Shown in pieces: positions 19,809 through 27,631 of a stretch of 64,000 nt of DNA. The DNA lies in assembly GCF_002086635.1 (NCBI RefSeq), contig NZ_MVHD01000006.1:62001-126000 (forward strand), in the 5' to 3' direction. A program made the position numbers and the translations under genes. Below the pieces are notes generated by a model that saw nothing but the letters and a program-made list of their open reading frames with translations, had not been told where the DNA came from and did not search any database. Origin of the DNA: Mycobacterium alsense (lineage in GTDB: Bacteria; Actinomycetota; Actinomycetes; Mycobacteriales; Mycobacteriaceae). Within the stretch, counting starts at the first letter, position 1, and every line of letters begins with the position of its first letter.

Positions 19809-21374
19809 ATGCCACGGCCCTCCGACTTCGGCGTCGACAGCTTCACCGTGCCGGCCGTGCTCGATCGGCGCGCCGAGCAGCACCCCGACCGGGTGATGAT
19901 GTCGATCGCGGGCACCGACGTGACTTTCGAGCAGATGCGGCGACGGTCCCGCGCGGCGGCCACCGTGCTGGCGGGCCTGGGCGTCGGGCGCGGCGACTGC
20001 GTGGCGCTGTTCACCGGCACCTGCCCGGACTGGGTCTACTTCTGGCTCGGCGCGGCGCGCATCGGCGCGGTGAGCGCCGCGGTGAATGCCGCCAACAAGG
20101 GCGACTTCCTGCTGCACACGCTGCGGTTGTCGCGCGCCAAGGTGATCCTCACCGACCCCGAGCGACGGTCCCGCGTCGACGAGATCGCCGCCCAGCTGGA
20201 CACCGTGACCGACGTTGTGGTGCAGGGCGATTCGCTCACCGCGACGCTGTGCGGCGGCACGGAGGACCCGGTGGCCGACAGCCCCGCGGGGCCGGCGGAG
20301 GTGGGGGTGCTGTTCTACACGTCGGGCACCACCGGGCCGTCGAAGGCGGTCGCCACGACGTGGCATTACCTGTTCTCGGTGGCCGCGACGGCCTCCTCGG
20401 CGTGGCGGTTCGGAGCGGGGGAGGTGTTGTGGACGGCGATGCCGCTCTTTCACCTGAGCGCGGCCCCCAGTGTGCTGGCGCCGATGCTGGTGGGCGGAAC
20501 CACCGTGCTGGCGAAGGCCTTTCACCCCGGCCAGGTGTGGGACGACATACGCGCCCACGGCGCTATCGGTTTCGCCGGGGCCGGCGCGATGGTGTCGATG
20601 TTGCAGAACCTGCCCCCGGATCCCCGTGACGCGCAACTGCCGCTGCGGTTCATCTCCGCCGCCCCCATCGCCGCCGACTCCTACCGCGACATCGAAAGGC
20701 GGTACGGCTGCCGGATCGTCACGATGTACGGGATGACCGAGGCCTTCCCGATCGCCGTCAAGGGCGTCGCCGACGAGGGGGTGCCGGGAACGTCGGGGCG
20801 GCCGAACCCCGATTTCGACGTCCGCATCGTCGACGAGCACGGCGACCCGCTGCCGGCGGGCACCGTCGGGGAGATCGCCTGCCGGCCCAAGCGCCCGCAT
20901 GTGATGAGCGAAGGCTATGTGGGCCAGGGCTTTCGGATAGAACCGCACCCGGAGTGGTTCCGCACCGGCGATCTGGGCCGGTTCGATGACGATCACAACC
21001 TGACCTACGTGGACCGCATCAAAGACTCGCTGCGCAGGCGCGGCGAGAACGTCTCCTCGGTCGAAGTGGAGACCGTGGTGACGGGTCACCCCGCGGTGGC
21101 CGAGGCCGCGGCGGTCGGGGTCCCCAGCGAGTTGGGCGAGGATGACATCCTGCTGATCGCGACGCTGCGGCCCGGCGCCACGCTGGATTGCGCGGAGCTG
21201 CTCGACTTCTGCGCGGCCCGGATGCCGTACTTCTGCGTGCCGCGATACGTCGAGGTGGTTAACGAACTGCCCAGGAACATCATTGGGCGGATACGCAAGG
21301 ACCTGTTGCGCGCCCGCGGCTTGAGTCCGGACGCGTGGGATCGTGAGAAAGCGGGGTATATCGTTGGCCGGTAA
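19809..21374 (+). CDS. AMP-forming acyl-CoA synthetase (CaiC/FadD-like)
   Basis: 521 residues from the ATG at 19809. Motifs are YTSGTTGPSKAV (phosphate loop), YGMTEAFP, WFRTGDLGRFD and DSLRRRGENVSSVEVE, then the C-terminal NIIGRIRKDLL with the catalytic lysine. The RRRGENVSS hinge is like that of carnitine/crotonobetaine-CoA ligases and cyclic-acid ligases. It would make the CoA ester of the acid formed by the oxygenases. It lies in a plus-strand operon with the Rieske protein, an NTF2-like protein and two hotdog hydratases. Confidence 0.9.
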   Translation: MPRPSDFGVDSFTVPAVLDRRAEQHPDRVMMSIAGTDVTFEQMRRRSRAAATVLAGLGVGRGDCVALFTGTCPDWVYFWLGAARIGAVSAAVNAANKGDFLLHTLRLSRAKVILTDPERRSRVDEIAAQLDTVTDVVVQGDSLTATLCGGTEDPVADSPAGPAEVGVLFYTSGTTGPSKAVATTWHYLFSVAATASSAWRFGAGEVLWTAMPLFHLSAAPSVLAPMLVGGTTVLAKAFHPGQVWDDIRAHGAIGFAGAGAMVSMLQNLPPDPRDAQLPLRFISAAPIAADSYRDIERRYGCRIVTMYGMTEAFPIAVKGVADEGVPGTSGRPNPDFDVRIVDEHGDPLPAGTVGEIACRPKRPHVMSEGYVGQGFRIEPHPEWFRTGDLGRFDDDHNLTYVDRIKDSLRRRGENVSSVEVETVVTGHPAVAEAAAVGVPSELGEDDILLIATLRPGATLDCAELLDFCAARMPYFCVPRYVEVVNELPRNIIGRIRKDLLRARGLSPDAWDREKAGYIVGR

Positions 21375-21401
21375 ATCGCCCGAGAGGGGCCGCGGAGCAC
21401 A

Positions 21402-21827
21402 ATGACCATGAGCTATCAGGAACAGCAACTGCTGCACGCCGCCACGGGCCGCGCCGCCATCCTGGATCTGACGGCCCGCCACAACAGGGCCTATTCCGAG
21501 GGCGATCGCGACCGCTGGATCGCCACGTTCCGCCACTCCGGGGCCAGCTACACCCGCGACGGCGAGCTGTTCACGGACCTGCGGGCGGGCTTCGACGGCG
21601 GCGGCGGGCAGCGGTTGGTCGCCGTCGATCACGAGATCCACGTGGATGGCGTCAACGCGGACCAGCGCTGCGTCGCCCTGCTTTTCGCCACCGCGGATGG
21701 CGACACCAGGCTGCGGGCGACGGGGGTCTACCGCGACACGCTGGTCTATGAGCGTGGCGGCTGGTACTTCACTTCCCGTGTGCTCGAATGGGATTCGGTA
21801 CCCAGCCGGCATACCCTCGTGACGTGA
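21402..21827 (+). CDS. SnoaL/NTF2-like protein
   Basis: 141 residues. A helix-rich N terminus (AILDLTARHNRAYSEGDRDRWIATF) followed by long beta strands (LVAVDHEIHVDG..., ATGVYRDTLVYERGGWYFTSR) is the NTF2/SnoaL cone fold. Such proteins serve as small isomerases, hydratases or dehydratases and are frequent partners in aromatic and steroid degradation. Its TGA overlaps the GTG start of the next gene (GTGA), so translation is coupled. The reaction is unknown. Confidence 0.85.
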   Translation: MTMSYQEQQLLHAATGRAAILDLTARHNRAYSEGDRDRWIATFRHSGASYTRDGELFTDLRAGFDGGGGQRLVAVDHEIHVDGVNADQRCVALLFATADGDTRLRATGVYRDTLVYERGGWYFTSRVLEWDSVPSRHTLVT

Positions 21828-22342
21828 GCTACCAGCTGGCCTTCGGTACCTACGAAGACGCGCTGCGCCTGGTCGGCGCGAAGAGTGAACCACGCGTCGC
21901 GGCGACACCGGTCAGCGGGGCGCGCATCCAGTTGTTCGCCGCGATGGTGCGCGACGGGAATCGCTCGTATTGGGACGTCGAGTTCGCGCGGGAGAAGTGG
22001 GGCGGCCTGCTGGCCCCGCCGGGGCTGCTGATGGGATGGCTGATCCCGCCGCCGTGGCAACCCAGCGGCGAGCGGCCGGCCGGGTCCATCCTGCTGCGGG
22101 TGCCGTTGCCGGGCACCACGTTCATCAACGCCGCCAACGACGTCGAGTTCCTCCAACCCATCGTCGAGGGGGATCTGCTCACCGCAATCGAGGAGCTGGT
22201 ATCGGTGTCGCCGGAGAAGCGGACCCGGCTGGGGGTCGGCCACTTCGTCGAGACGCTGGAGACCTATCGCCGCCAGGACGGCGCCGTCGTCGCCACATGC
22301 CGAAATACCTTGTTCCGCTTCACCCCCGAGGGCGCACCGTGA
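21824..22342 (+). CDS. Hotdog-fold (MaoC N-terminal / FAS1-dehydratase-like) hydratase subunit
   Basis: 172 residues from the GTG at 21824. The segment AFAREKWGG-type LLAPPGLLMGWLIPPPW, then GTTFINAANDVEFLQPIVEGDLLTAIEELVSVSPEKRTRLGVGHFV, matches the FAS1-like dehydratase half of two-part MaoC hydratases. The catalytic Asp/His pair is not visible in this half. It is fused by GTGA overlaps to the genes on either side. Together with the next gene it should form a heteromeric enoyl-CoA hydratase like ChsH-type enzymes; the pairing is inferred from adjacency. Confidence 0.85.
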   Translation: MSYQLAFGTYEDALRLVGAKSEPRVAATPVSGARIQLFAAMVRDGNRSYWDVEFAREKWGGLLAPPGLLMGWLIPPPWQPSGERPAGSILLRVPLPGTTFINAANDVEFLQPIVEGDLLTAIEELVSVSPEKRTRLGVGHFVETLETYRRQDGAVVATCRNTLFRFTPEGAP

Positions 22343-22782
22343 CGGGCCCGGAGCTGAATTGGAACGAGCTCACCGTGCCCGTCGAGCTGCCCGAGGTGGT
22401 CGACGACATCACCTACCAGCGGGTGGTGGAAAACGCCGGCGCAACCTGGGACTACTTCCCCGGCCACTTCGATCCCACCTATGCCCAGAGCCAGGGCAAC
22501 CCGACGATCTACGTCAACACCATGCACCTCGCCGGATTTGCCGACCGCGTCGCAACCGACTGGGCGGGCCCTGGCAGCCGCGTGGTGCGGCGTTCGATGC
22601 GGCTGGTCGGCTCGGTGTACGCGGGCGACACGATGATCGGCCGCGGGCGCGCGGTGGCCAAGCGGCGGGACATGTCGGTGGACCCGCCGCGCTGCCTCGT
22701 TGACCTCGAAATCCAGGTGACCAATCAGCATGGGGCGCTGTGCTGTCCGGTCGAGCTCACGCTGCAGGTGCCCGATGGATGA
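22339..22782 (+). CDS. MaoC-like hydratase subunit
   Basis: 147 residues from the GTG at 22339. GHFDPTYAQSQG followed by YVNTMHLAGFADRVATDW and GDTMIGRGRAV gives the MaoC hotdog pattern, with the D/H pair expected of the hydratase active site near GHFDP. Likely catalytic partner of the preceding subunit; it would hydrate the enoyl-CoA made by the acyl-CoA dehydrogenases. Its last eight bases overlap the start of the following gene. Confidence 0.86.
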   Translation: MTGPELNWNELTVPVELPEVVDDITYQRVVENAGATWDYFPGHFDPTYAQSQGNPTIYVNTMHLAGFADRVATDWAGPGSRVVRRSMRLVGSVYAGDTMIGRGRAVAKRRDMSVDPPRCLVDLEIQVTNQHGALCCPVELTLQVPDG

Positions 22783-23287
22783 CGTGGCCGAACTGCACCT
22801 GGCGGTGTGCAGACGGTTCGGCGAGGCCGTCGCAGCGGCAAGTGGCAAGTGGGATCGTCGCTCCCCGTGCGACGAGTGGGATGCCCGCGCAGTGCTGGAG
22901 CACGTGATCGGGTTTCACGACGTACTTGTCTTGCGTCCGTCGGGTTTCAAGCCCGACCGGCCACGCGAGGATCCGCAGGCGCGATGGGAGCTGACCTATG
23001 AAGCACTGGCGAAGGCTTTAGAGGAGACGGCGCCGGATCTGATTCCGAAGCTCACCCGCGATGTTCTGGTACACACCTGGGACCTCGCGCGCGCCGTCGG
23101 CGCCGACGATCGGCTCGGTACCGCCTGGTGTGAGCTGTTCTACGCCGACCTGCCGGCCGATCCTCAGGCGCTGAGTTCGTCGGGAATGTTCGGCGTCCCG
23201 CTCGCTGTGCCCGCCGAAAGCGACGTGCAGGCAAGGCTTCTCGCGCGGTTGGGCCGCGATCCGTCCTGGCGGCCGTCTTTCGCGTAG
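22775..23287 (+). CDS. DinB/mycothiol-dependent maleylpyruvate isomerase-like (TIGR03086-type) protein
   Basis: 170 residues from the ATG at 22775. The family markers are SPCDEWDARAVLEHVIGFHD near the N terminus and DVLVHTWDLARAVG, whose histidines would make the metal site of the four-helix DinB fold. Actinobacterial members include mycothiol S-transferases and isomerases, many uncharacterised. It is the last gene of the plus-strand operon and is followed within 14 bp by the 125-bp hairpin repeat. Confidence 0.82.
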   Translation: MDDVAELHLAVCRRFGEAVAAASGKWDRRSPCDEWDARAVLEHVIGFHDVLVLRPSGFKPDRPREDPQARWELTYEALAKALEETAPDLIPKLTRDVLVHTWDLARAVGADDRLGTAWCELFYADLPADPQALSSSGMFGVPLAVPAESDVQARLLARLGRDPSWRPSFA

Positions 23288-23300
23288 GGGGCGCGTCCGC

Positions 23301-23425
23301 CACATCAGTCACACGCGTCCCGGCGCGGCTTGGCACAACACCGTCTCAAACTCGCTATCGCATGCGATATCAAGTTTCAAGTCGCAACATGCCCGCCGCG
23401 CGGGTACGCGAGTGACGGCTGTGAC
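23301..23425. repeat. 125-bp hairpin-forming interspersed repeat, copy 1
   Basis: It aligns over its whole length with 52176-52300 at about three quarters identity. Both copies begin CACATCAGTCACA, share GCGCGGCTTGGCA and a central CATGCGA, and end near CGGGTACGC. The two ends are inverted copies of each other (left CACATCAGTCACACGCGT; right, reverse complemented, CACAGCCGTCACTCGCGT), so the element can fold into one long hairpin. It lies between the stops of convergent genes (23287 and 23440). It could act as a terminator or be a MITE/REP-like element. Confidence 0.75.
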
Positions 23426-23439
23426 CAAAAGCGTCCGCG

Positions 23440-24918
23440 TCATAGTGGCGGCAGCTTGCCGCTGCACACCAATGTCTGAAGCTCGACGTACTCGTGCAGA
23501 CCCTCCGGGCCGAACTCGCGGCCGATGCCCGACTGCTTGAAGCCCCCGAACGGGGCGCCGATGTCGAGCGTGTACATGTTGATGCCGTAGGTGCCGGTGC
23601 GGACACCGGCCGCGATCTCCAGGCCGTGCGCGATGTCGGACGTCCACACCGAACCGGCCAGCCCGTAGTCGCTTTCGTTGGCGATCCTGATCGCGTCGTC
23701 CTCGTCCCGGTAACGCAACACGGTCAGCACCGGACCGAAAATCTCCTCCCGGGCGATGCGCATCTCGTTGGTGGCGTCGGCGAACAGCGTCGGCCGCACG
23801 TACCAGCCGCGCCCGGACGGACCGTCTTGTGCGGTATTGAGGCCGCCGACGACGACGCGGGCGCCCTCGCTGCGGCCGGACTTGATGTACTCCTGGACCC
23901 GGTGTTGCTGCCGTTGCGCGACAAGGGGTCCCACGTCGGTCGCCTCGTCGGCGGGGTCGCCGACAGTCAGGCCCGCCATCATCGCGGCAAGCGCGTCGAC
24001 CACCTCGTCGTGGCGCCGTTCGCTGACCAGGATGCGCGTCTGGGCCACACAGGCCTGCCCGTTGTTCATCAGGCCGGCGGTCTTCAAACCGGCGACCGTC
24101 TTGTCGATGTCGGCGTCGTCGAGGACGATCGCCGCCGACTTGCCGCCCAGTTCCAGGCTGAAGCGTTTCAGCTGCTCGCCGCACAGGGCGGCGATGCGGC
24201 GCCCGACGGCGCTCGAGCCCGTGAACGCCACCTTGTCCACGCCGCGGTGGCGCACCAGCGCCTCCCCGACGTCGGTGCCGCCGGGAAGCACCGACACCAC
24301 CCCTTCGGGCAGGTCGAGCTGCTCGATCATCTCCGCCAACCACAAGGCGTCCAAAGGGGTTTCGGGCGCGGGCTTGACGATGACCGCGCAGCCCGCGATC
24401 AGGGCCGGGATCAGCTTGGGCATGATCAAGAACTGCGGCACGTTCCACGGCACTATTGCCGCGACCACCCCGACCGGGGCCCGGCGCAGGTGGACCTCGC
24501 CGAGCACGCCCTGGCGGCGTTCGGCCCACGGGAACTTGCGCGCGTCGGCCAGGGCGAGGTGCATCATCGACGCCGCGGCCGCCGCCTGGCCCAGCCGGCT
24601 GAAGCTGCGCGGCGATCCCATCTCGTCGGTGATCAGATCGGCCATCTCGTCGATGTGGCCGCCGTAGATCGCGGCGAGCTGTTCGACCTTCGCCATTCGA
24701 TCGGCATGGCTCAGGCGGGGCCACGGGCCGTGGTCGAAGGCCCGTCGCGCGGCGGCGACGGCGGCGTCGACGTCCTCGGGCCCGGCCGCCTGGACGTGGC
24801 CAACGGGGTCCTCGGAGTGCGGGGAGATGACGGTGAGCCGTTGGGGGTTGGCGGGCTTGCGCCACTGCCCTCCGATGAACAGTTCGTCGTAGATGCGATG
24901 GCCGGAATCTGCTGTCAT
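23440..24918 (-). CDS. NAD(P)-dependent aldehyde dehydrogenase
   Basis: 492 residues, the full length of the family. Motifs include VPWNVPQ, KPAPETPLDA (cofactor lysine), FTGSSAVGRRIA (Rossmann loop), the general base in LELGGKSA, and the catalytic cysteine in NNGQACVAQ. GAGGAAG lies seven bases before the ATG. It should oxidise an aldehyde, possibly one made by the P450 or Rieske enzymes, to the acid that the ligases activate. It is divergent from the AttH/CrtC-like gene across an inverted repeat. Confidence 0.95.
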   Translation of the reverse strand: MTADSGHRIYDELFIGGQWRKPANPQRLTVISPHSEDPVGHVQAAGPEDVDAAVAAARRAFDHGPWPRLSHADRMAKVEQLAAIYGGHIDEMADLITDEMGSPRSFSRLGQAAAAASMMHLALADARKFPWAERRQGVLGEVHLRRAPVGVVAAIVPWNVPQFLIMPKLIPALIAGCAVIVKPAPETPLDALWLAEMIEQLDLPEGVVSVLPGGTDVGEALVRHRGVDKVAFTGSSAVGRRIAALCGEQLKRFSLELGGKSAAIVLDDADIDKTVAGLKTAGLMNNGQACVAQTRILVSERRHDEVVDALAAMMAGLTVGDPADEATDVGPLVAQRQQHRVQEYIKSGRSEGARVVVGGLNTAQDGPSGRGWYVRPTLFADATNEMRIAREEIFGPVLTVLRYRDEDDAIRIANESDYGLAGSVWTSDIAHGLEIAAGVRTGTYGINMYTLDIGAPFGGFKQSGIGREFGPEGLHEYVELQTLVCSGKLPPL

Positions 24919-24941
24919 CGGAGCGCTTCCTCGAGACCTTT

Positions 24942-24961
24942 GCTATTGACGCTAACATAGC
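24942..24961. promoter_or_regulatory. Inverted repeat in the ALDH/AttH-like divergent promoter
   Basis: Arms GCTAT (24942-24946) and ATAGC (24957-24961) are perfect, and the block includes CTAACATA, which is also found at 12221. It sits in the 65-bp gap between divergent starts at 24918 and 24984. Probably a binding site shared with the rest of the locus; inferred only. Confidence 0.42.
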
Positions 24962-24983
24962 CAAAAAAGCAGGATTGCGTGTC

Positions 24984-26318
24984 ATGACCGGCGATTGGCG
25001 CAACTACCCGTTTCAGTTGGTGCCCGGCGACAGCCAGCTCGATTTCCCGGCCGCCGAGGGCGAACACCCCGACCAGGAATCGGACACCTGGTTCATCGCC
25101 GGCCAACTCGACGCCACCGGCAGCGACCGGTCGTTCGCGTTCCTGACCATCTTCAACAAGAACCGGCCCGGTGGGACGGTGGTCGCGGACTTCTACACGA
25201 TGGCGCTGTTCGACCTGGACACCGGCGACTACGGCACCTACACGGACTACGACATGCCACCGGCCAACATGGAACCCGGGGCGCAACGCAAGCTGGCCAT
25301 GGGGCTGGGCCATCTCGACCTCGGCTACCGCAGCAGCGCGGGCACCGCTTCGTGGACCGCCTGCCGGGGCGGCGACGGGGAATTGCTGCCCTATACCTAC
25401 CGCGTCAGCCTGGTGGGCGAGGACCGGTCCGGGCGGCGGATGCGGCTGGACCTGGCCGTAACCCCAACGCGTGCACCGACACCGGTGGGCGCGTCGACCT
25501 ACAACGGGAAAATCGTCTGCTTCGGCCAACGCGACACGTACTCGTATTTCCAGACCGGGATGGCCATGACCGGCACCCTGCGCTGGGGGGATGTCGTCGA
25601 GCAGGTTTCGGGCAGCGGTGGGCACGTCGACCGGCAATGGTTCCCGAAGTACGCCGGCGGCGGCGGGTCCGGGGGAGACCCGCGCGCCAGGTCGCACGAA
25701 TGGCGCACCATCAACCTCGACAACGGTGTGGACTTGAGCATCTGGCGGCAGTTCGACCGCACCAACGGCAATGCGCTGCAACCGTTTACGGGTGTGACGG
25801 CCTGCTACCCGGACCCCGAGATGGCGCCCAAATGCGCGGAAGACATCGAGGTCACCACCGAAAGCTACGTCCGCTGGCCGGACACGGTGCGGCCCCTGGT
25901 GCGGCCGGTGGCGTCGGCCCGCTACATGCCGGATCGTCACCGGATCAGCTGCGCCACACTGCAGCTGGACATCGTCGGAGAGCCGCTGGTGGCCGCCCCG
26001 GCGCACGGCCTGCCGATCGAATACATGGAAGGGCCGTACCGCTACCGCGGAACCCTGGCGGGCCAACCCGTGACCGGGTTTGCGTTCAACGAGCGCTCCC
26101 TGGCCCTGTACCGGGACTGGGAGCTGGCCGAGGTGCTGGCCACCGCCGTCGCCGACGAGGCCCCGGAGCTGCAGGCGCTCGCCGGGGAGGTTGTGCCGCT
26201 GGTCGCCGCCGGGCGCCGCGGTGAGGCGCTGAAGCTGCTGGGCGATGCGCACAGGCCCGAAAACCTGTCGCTCGCAACCCTTCTGGACGACCTCGTCGCG
26301 GTGCTGTCGGCCGGCTGA
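24984..26318 (+). CDS. AttH/CrtC-like lipocalin-domain protein (carotenoid 1,2-hydratase type)
   Basis: 444 residues from the ATG at 24984. The N-terminal part carries the AttH pattern: DTWFIAGQLDATGSDRSFAFLTIFNK, repeated beta strands, then SGSGGHVDRQWFPK, which corresponds to the D-x-Q-W stretch of CrtC-type hydratases. A helical C-terminal tail follows after about 375. CrtC adds water to a terminal isoprenoid double bond; other members are uncharacterised secreted or cytosolic proteins. No signal peptide is visible. In this locus a hydratase acting on a terpenoid side chain is possible but unproven. Confidence 0.78.
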   Translation: MTGDWRNYPFQLVPGDSQLDFPAAEGEHPDQESDTWFIAGQLDATGSDRSFAFLTIFNKNRPGGTVVADFYTMALFDLDTGDYGTYTDYDMPPANMEPGAQRKLAMGLGHLDLGYRSSAGTASWTACRGGDGELLPYTYRVSLVGEDRSGRRMRLDLAVTPTRAPTPVGASTYNGKIVCFGQRDTYSYFQTGMAMTGTLRWGDVVEQVSGSGGHVDRQWFPKYAGGGGSGGDPRARSHEWRTINLDNGVDLSIWRQFDRTNGNALQPFTGVTACYPDPEMAPKCAEDIEVTTESYVRWPDTVRPLVRPVASARYMPDRHRISCATLQLDIVGEPLVAAPAHGLPIEYMEGPYRYRGTLAGQPVTGFAFNERSLALYRDWELAEVLATAVADEAPELQALAGEVVPLVAAGRRGEALKLLGDAHRPENLSLATLLDDLVAVLSAG

Positions 26319-26319
26319 G

Positions 26320-27456
26320 TTAGCCCGCAATTGCCGTGGCCCAGCTGAGGTGGCGATGCTGCAGGCCGGGTTCGTTGCGGCCGAAAAGCAGGTGATCGCG
26401 GGCGCCGGACTCGAGGTTGGCCTGCAGCGCCTCGACCAGCCGGTAGTCCTCGTCGCGCACGGTGGCGTGCGCGTACTCGAAGACGGCCTGGGCGCCTGCG
26501 GCCACGGATTCGTCGGACAGGTCCAGCGGTGTCGAGTTCTGGTGCACGGTGATCGACCTGCCCGGCCGGTCGCCGGGGTAGATCCGGAACAGCTCGCCGT
26601 TGGCGACCGTCACCGACAGCACGATGTTGGGGAACAGCGCGTAGATCACGACCAGGTTGTGGAACGGGTCCCACCGCTCCTCGGGAACGTCGTCGAGATC
26701 CAGGATCGTGTTCAGCGGGAACACCAACCGGTGGTGGGGGCCATAGGAATCGAACGCCGTGCAGTTGCTGCGGGCGATGGTGGCGAAAGTGTCGCGGTGC
26801 ACCGTCGCGAAATGGTAGTTCTCCGAGAAGGTGTCGACCGCCAGCTTCCAGTTGATCGGGGAGTCGAGCACCTTCTCGCCCAGCGGGGACCACCGCCCGA
26901 TGCCCCACGAGTCGAGCTCGTCGGCCAGCGGTCCCAGGTGCGCGGCGACATCCAGCGTCGCACCGGGCTGCAGTGCCACCCAGAGAAATCCGGCATATTC
27001 GGCGGCCGGCAACTCGGTCAGGCCGTCGGACCGCAGCGCCACATCCGGGAAACCCTCGCGCCCCGGCACCGCCACCAAGCGCCCGGTGTTGTCGTACGTC
27101 CACGCGTGGTACGGGCAGGTGAACCGCTTGGCGGTGCCGCACCCGGTCACCACCTGCGACTGCCGATGCAGGCACACGTTGTCGAACGCCTTGACCGAGC
27201 CGTCCGACGTCCTGCTCAGCAACACCGCACGCCCCATCACCGTCTTCGTGCAATACGCGCCCGGCCGCGGCAGCTCCGAAACATAGCCGACCAGTTGGGG
27301 GCTGGCCATCAACAGCGCGCGGTCGCGCTCGTGGCGCTCGGTCGACGTGTAGTCGGCGGCATCCACCATGTGCACACCGGCCGCGAGATCGGTCGACTTG
27401 TCGCGCGCCAGCTTCAGGGCACGCCGGGTCAGGTCGATGAGTTGGTCGTGGTCCAT
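26320..27456 (-). CDS. Rieske non-haem iron oxygenase, alpha-subunit type
   Basis: 378 residues from the ATG at 27456. The Rieske site is CLHRQS...CPYHAW at about 94-116. The catalytic iron site is in DTFSENYHFATVH (E-x2-H-x4-H), with a C-terminal Asp candidate in VRDEDYRLVEALQ. This belongs to the large ring-hydroxylating/demethylating family rather than the KshA type encoded at 18671, so the locus has two different Rieske enzymes. No beta subunit or reductase is adjacent. Its stop lies one base past the stop of the convergent AttH-like gene. Confidence 0.9.
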   Translation of the reverse strand: MDHDQLIDLTRRALKLARDKSTDLAAGVHMVDAADYTSTERHERDRALLMASPQLVGYVSELPRPGAYCTKTVMGRAVLLSRTSDGSVKAFDNVCLHRQSQVVTGCGTAKRFTCPYHAWTYDNTGRLVAVPGREGFPDVALRSDGLTELPAAEYAGFLWVALQPGATLDVAAHLGPLADELDSWGIGRWSPLGEKVLDSPINWKLAVDTFSENYHFATVHRDTFATIARSNCTAFDSYGPHHRLVFPLNTILDLDDVPEERWDPFHNLVVIYALFPNIVLSVTVANGELFRIYPGDRPGRSITVHQNSTPLDLSDESVAAGAQAVFEYAHATVRDEDYRLVEALQANLESGARDHLLFGRNEPGLQHRHLSWATAIAG

Positions 27457-27486
27457 CCGAACTCCGGTTGCGGTCAAGCGCTCTCG

Positions 27487-27511
27487 CTAACCCTACTAAC
27501 TTTATAGTGAC
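27487..27511. promoter_or_regulatory. AT-rich element upstream of the second Rieske gene
   Basis: CTAAC, then TACTAAC and TTTATAGTGAC, follow the same TA-step layout as 12221-12246 with one extra base. It begins 31 bp before the Rieske start at 27456. It is the fifth such element in the accessory locus. Function as operator or promoter is inferred. Confidence 0.38.
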
Positions 27512-27631
27512 AAGAAAATAAGAGTCCGCGCCGGCCGGCGTCCGGGCTGCTGCGCCGATGCGGCACCGTGACACAGCTGTTACCGATGTGACTGGTGTTG
27601 CACCTGATGTTTCTGTCGTACCCTTTGGCAT

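Noticed and set aside
27565..27605. Partial likeness of GTGACACAGCTGTTACCGAT to the ends of the 125-bp repeat
   Set aside because: Only about 20 bases are similar and the rest of the element is missing; more likely part of the promoter of the Rv2525c-like gene.
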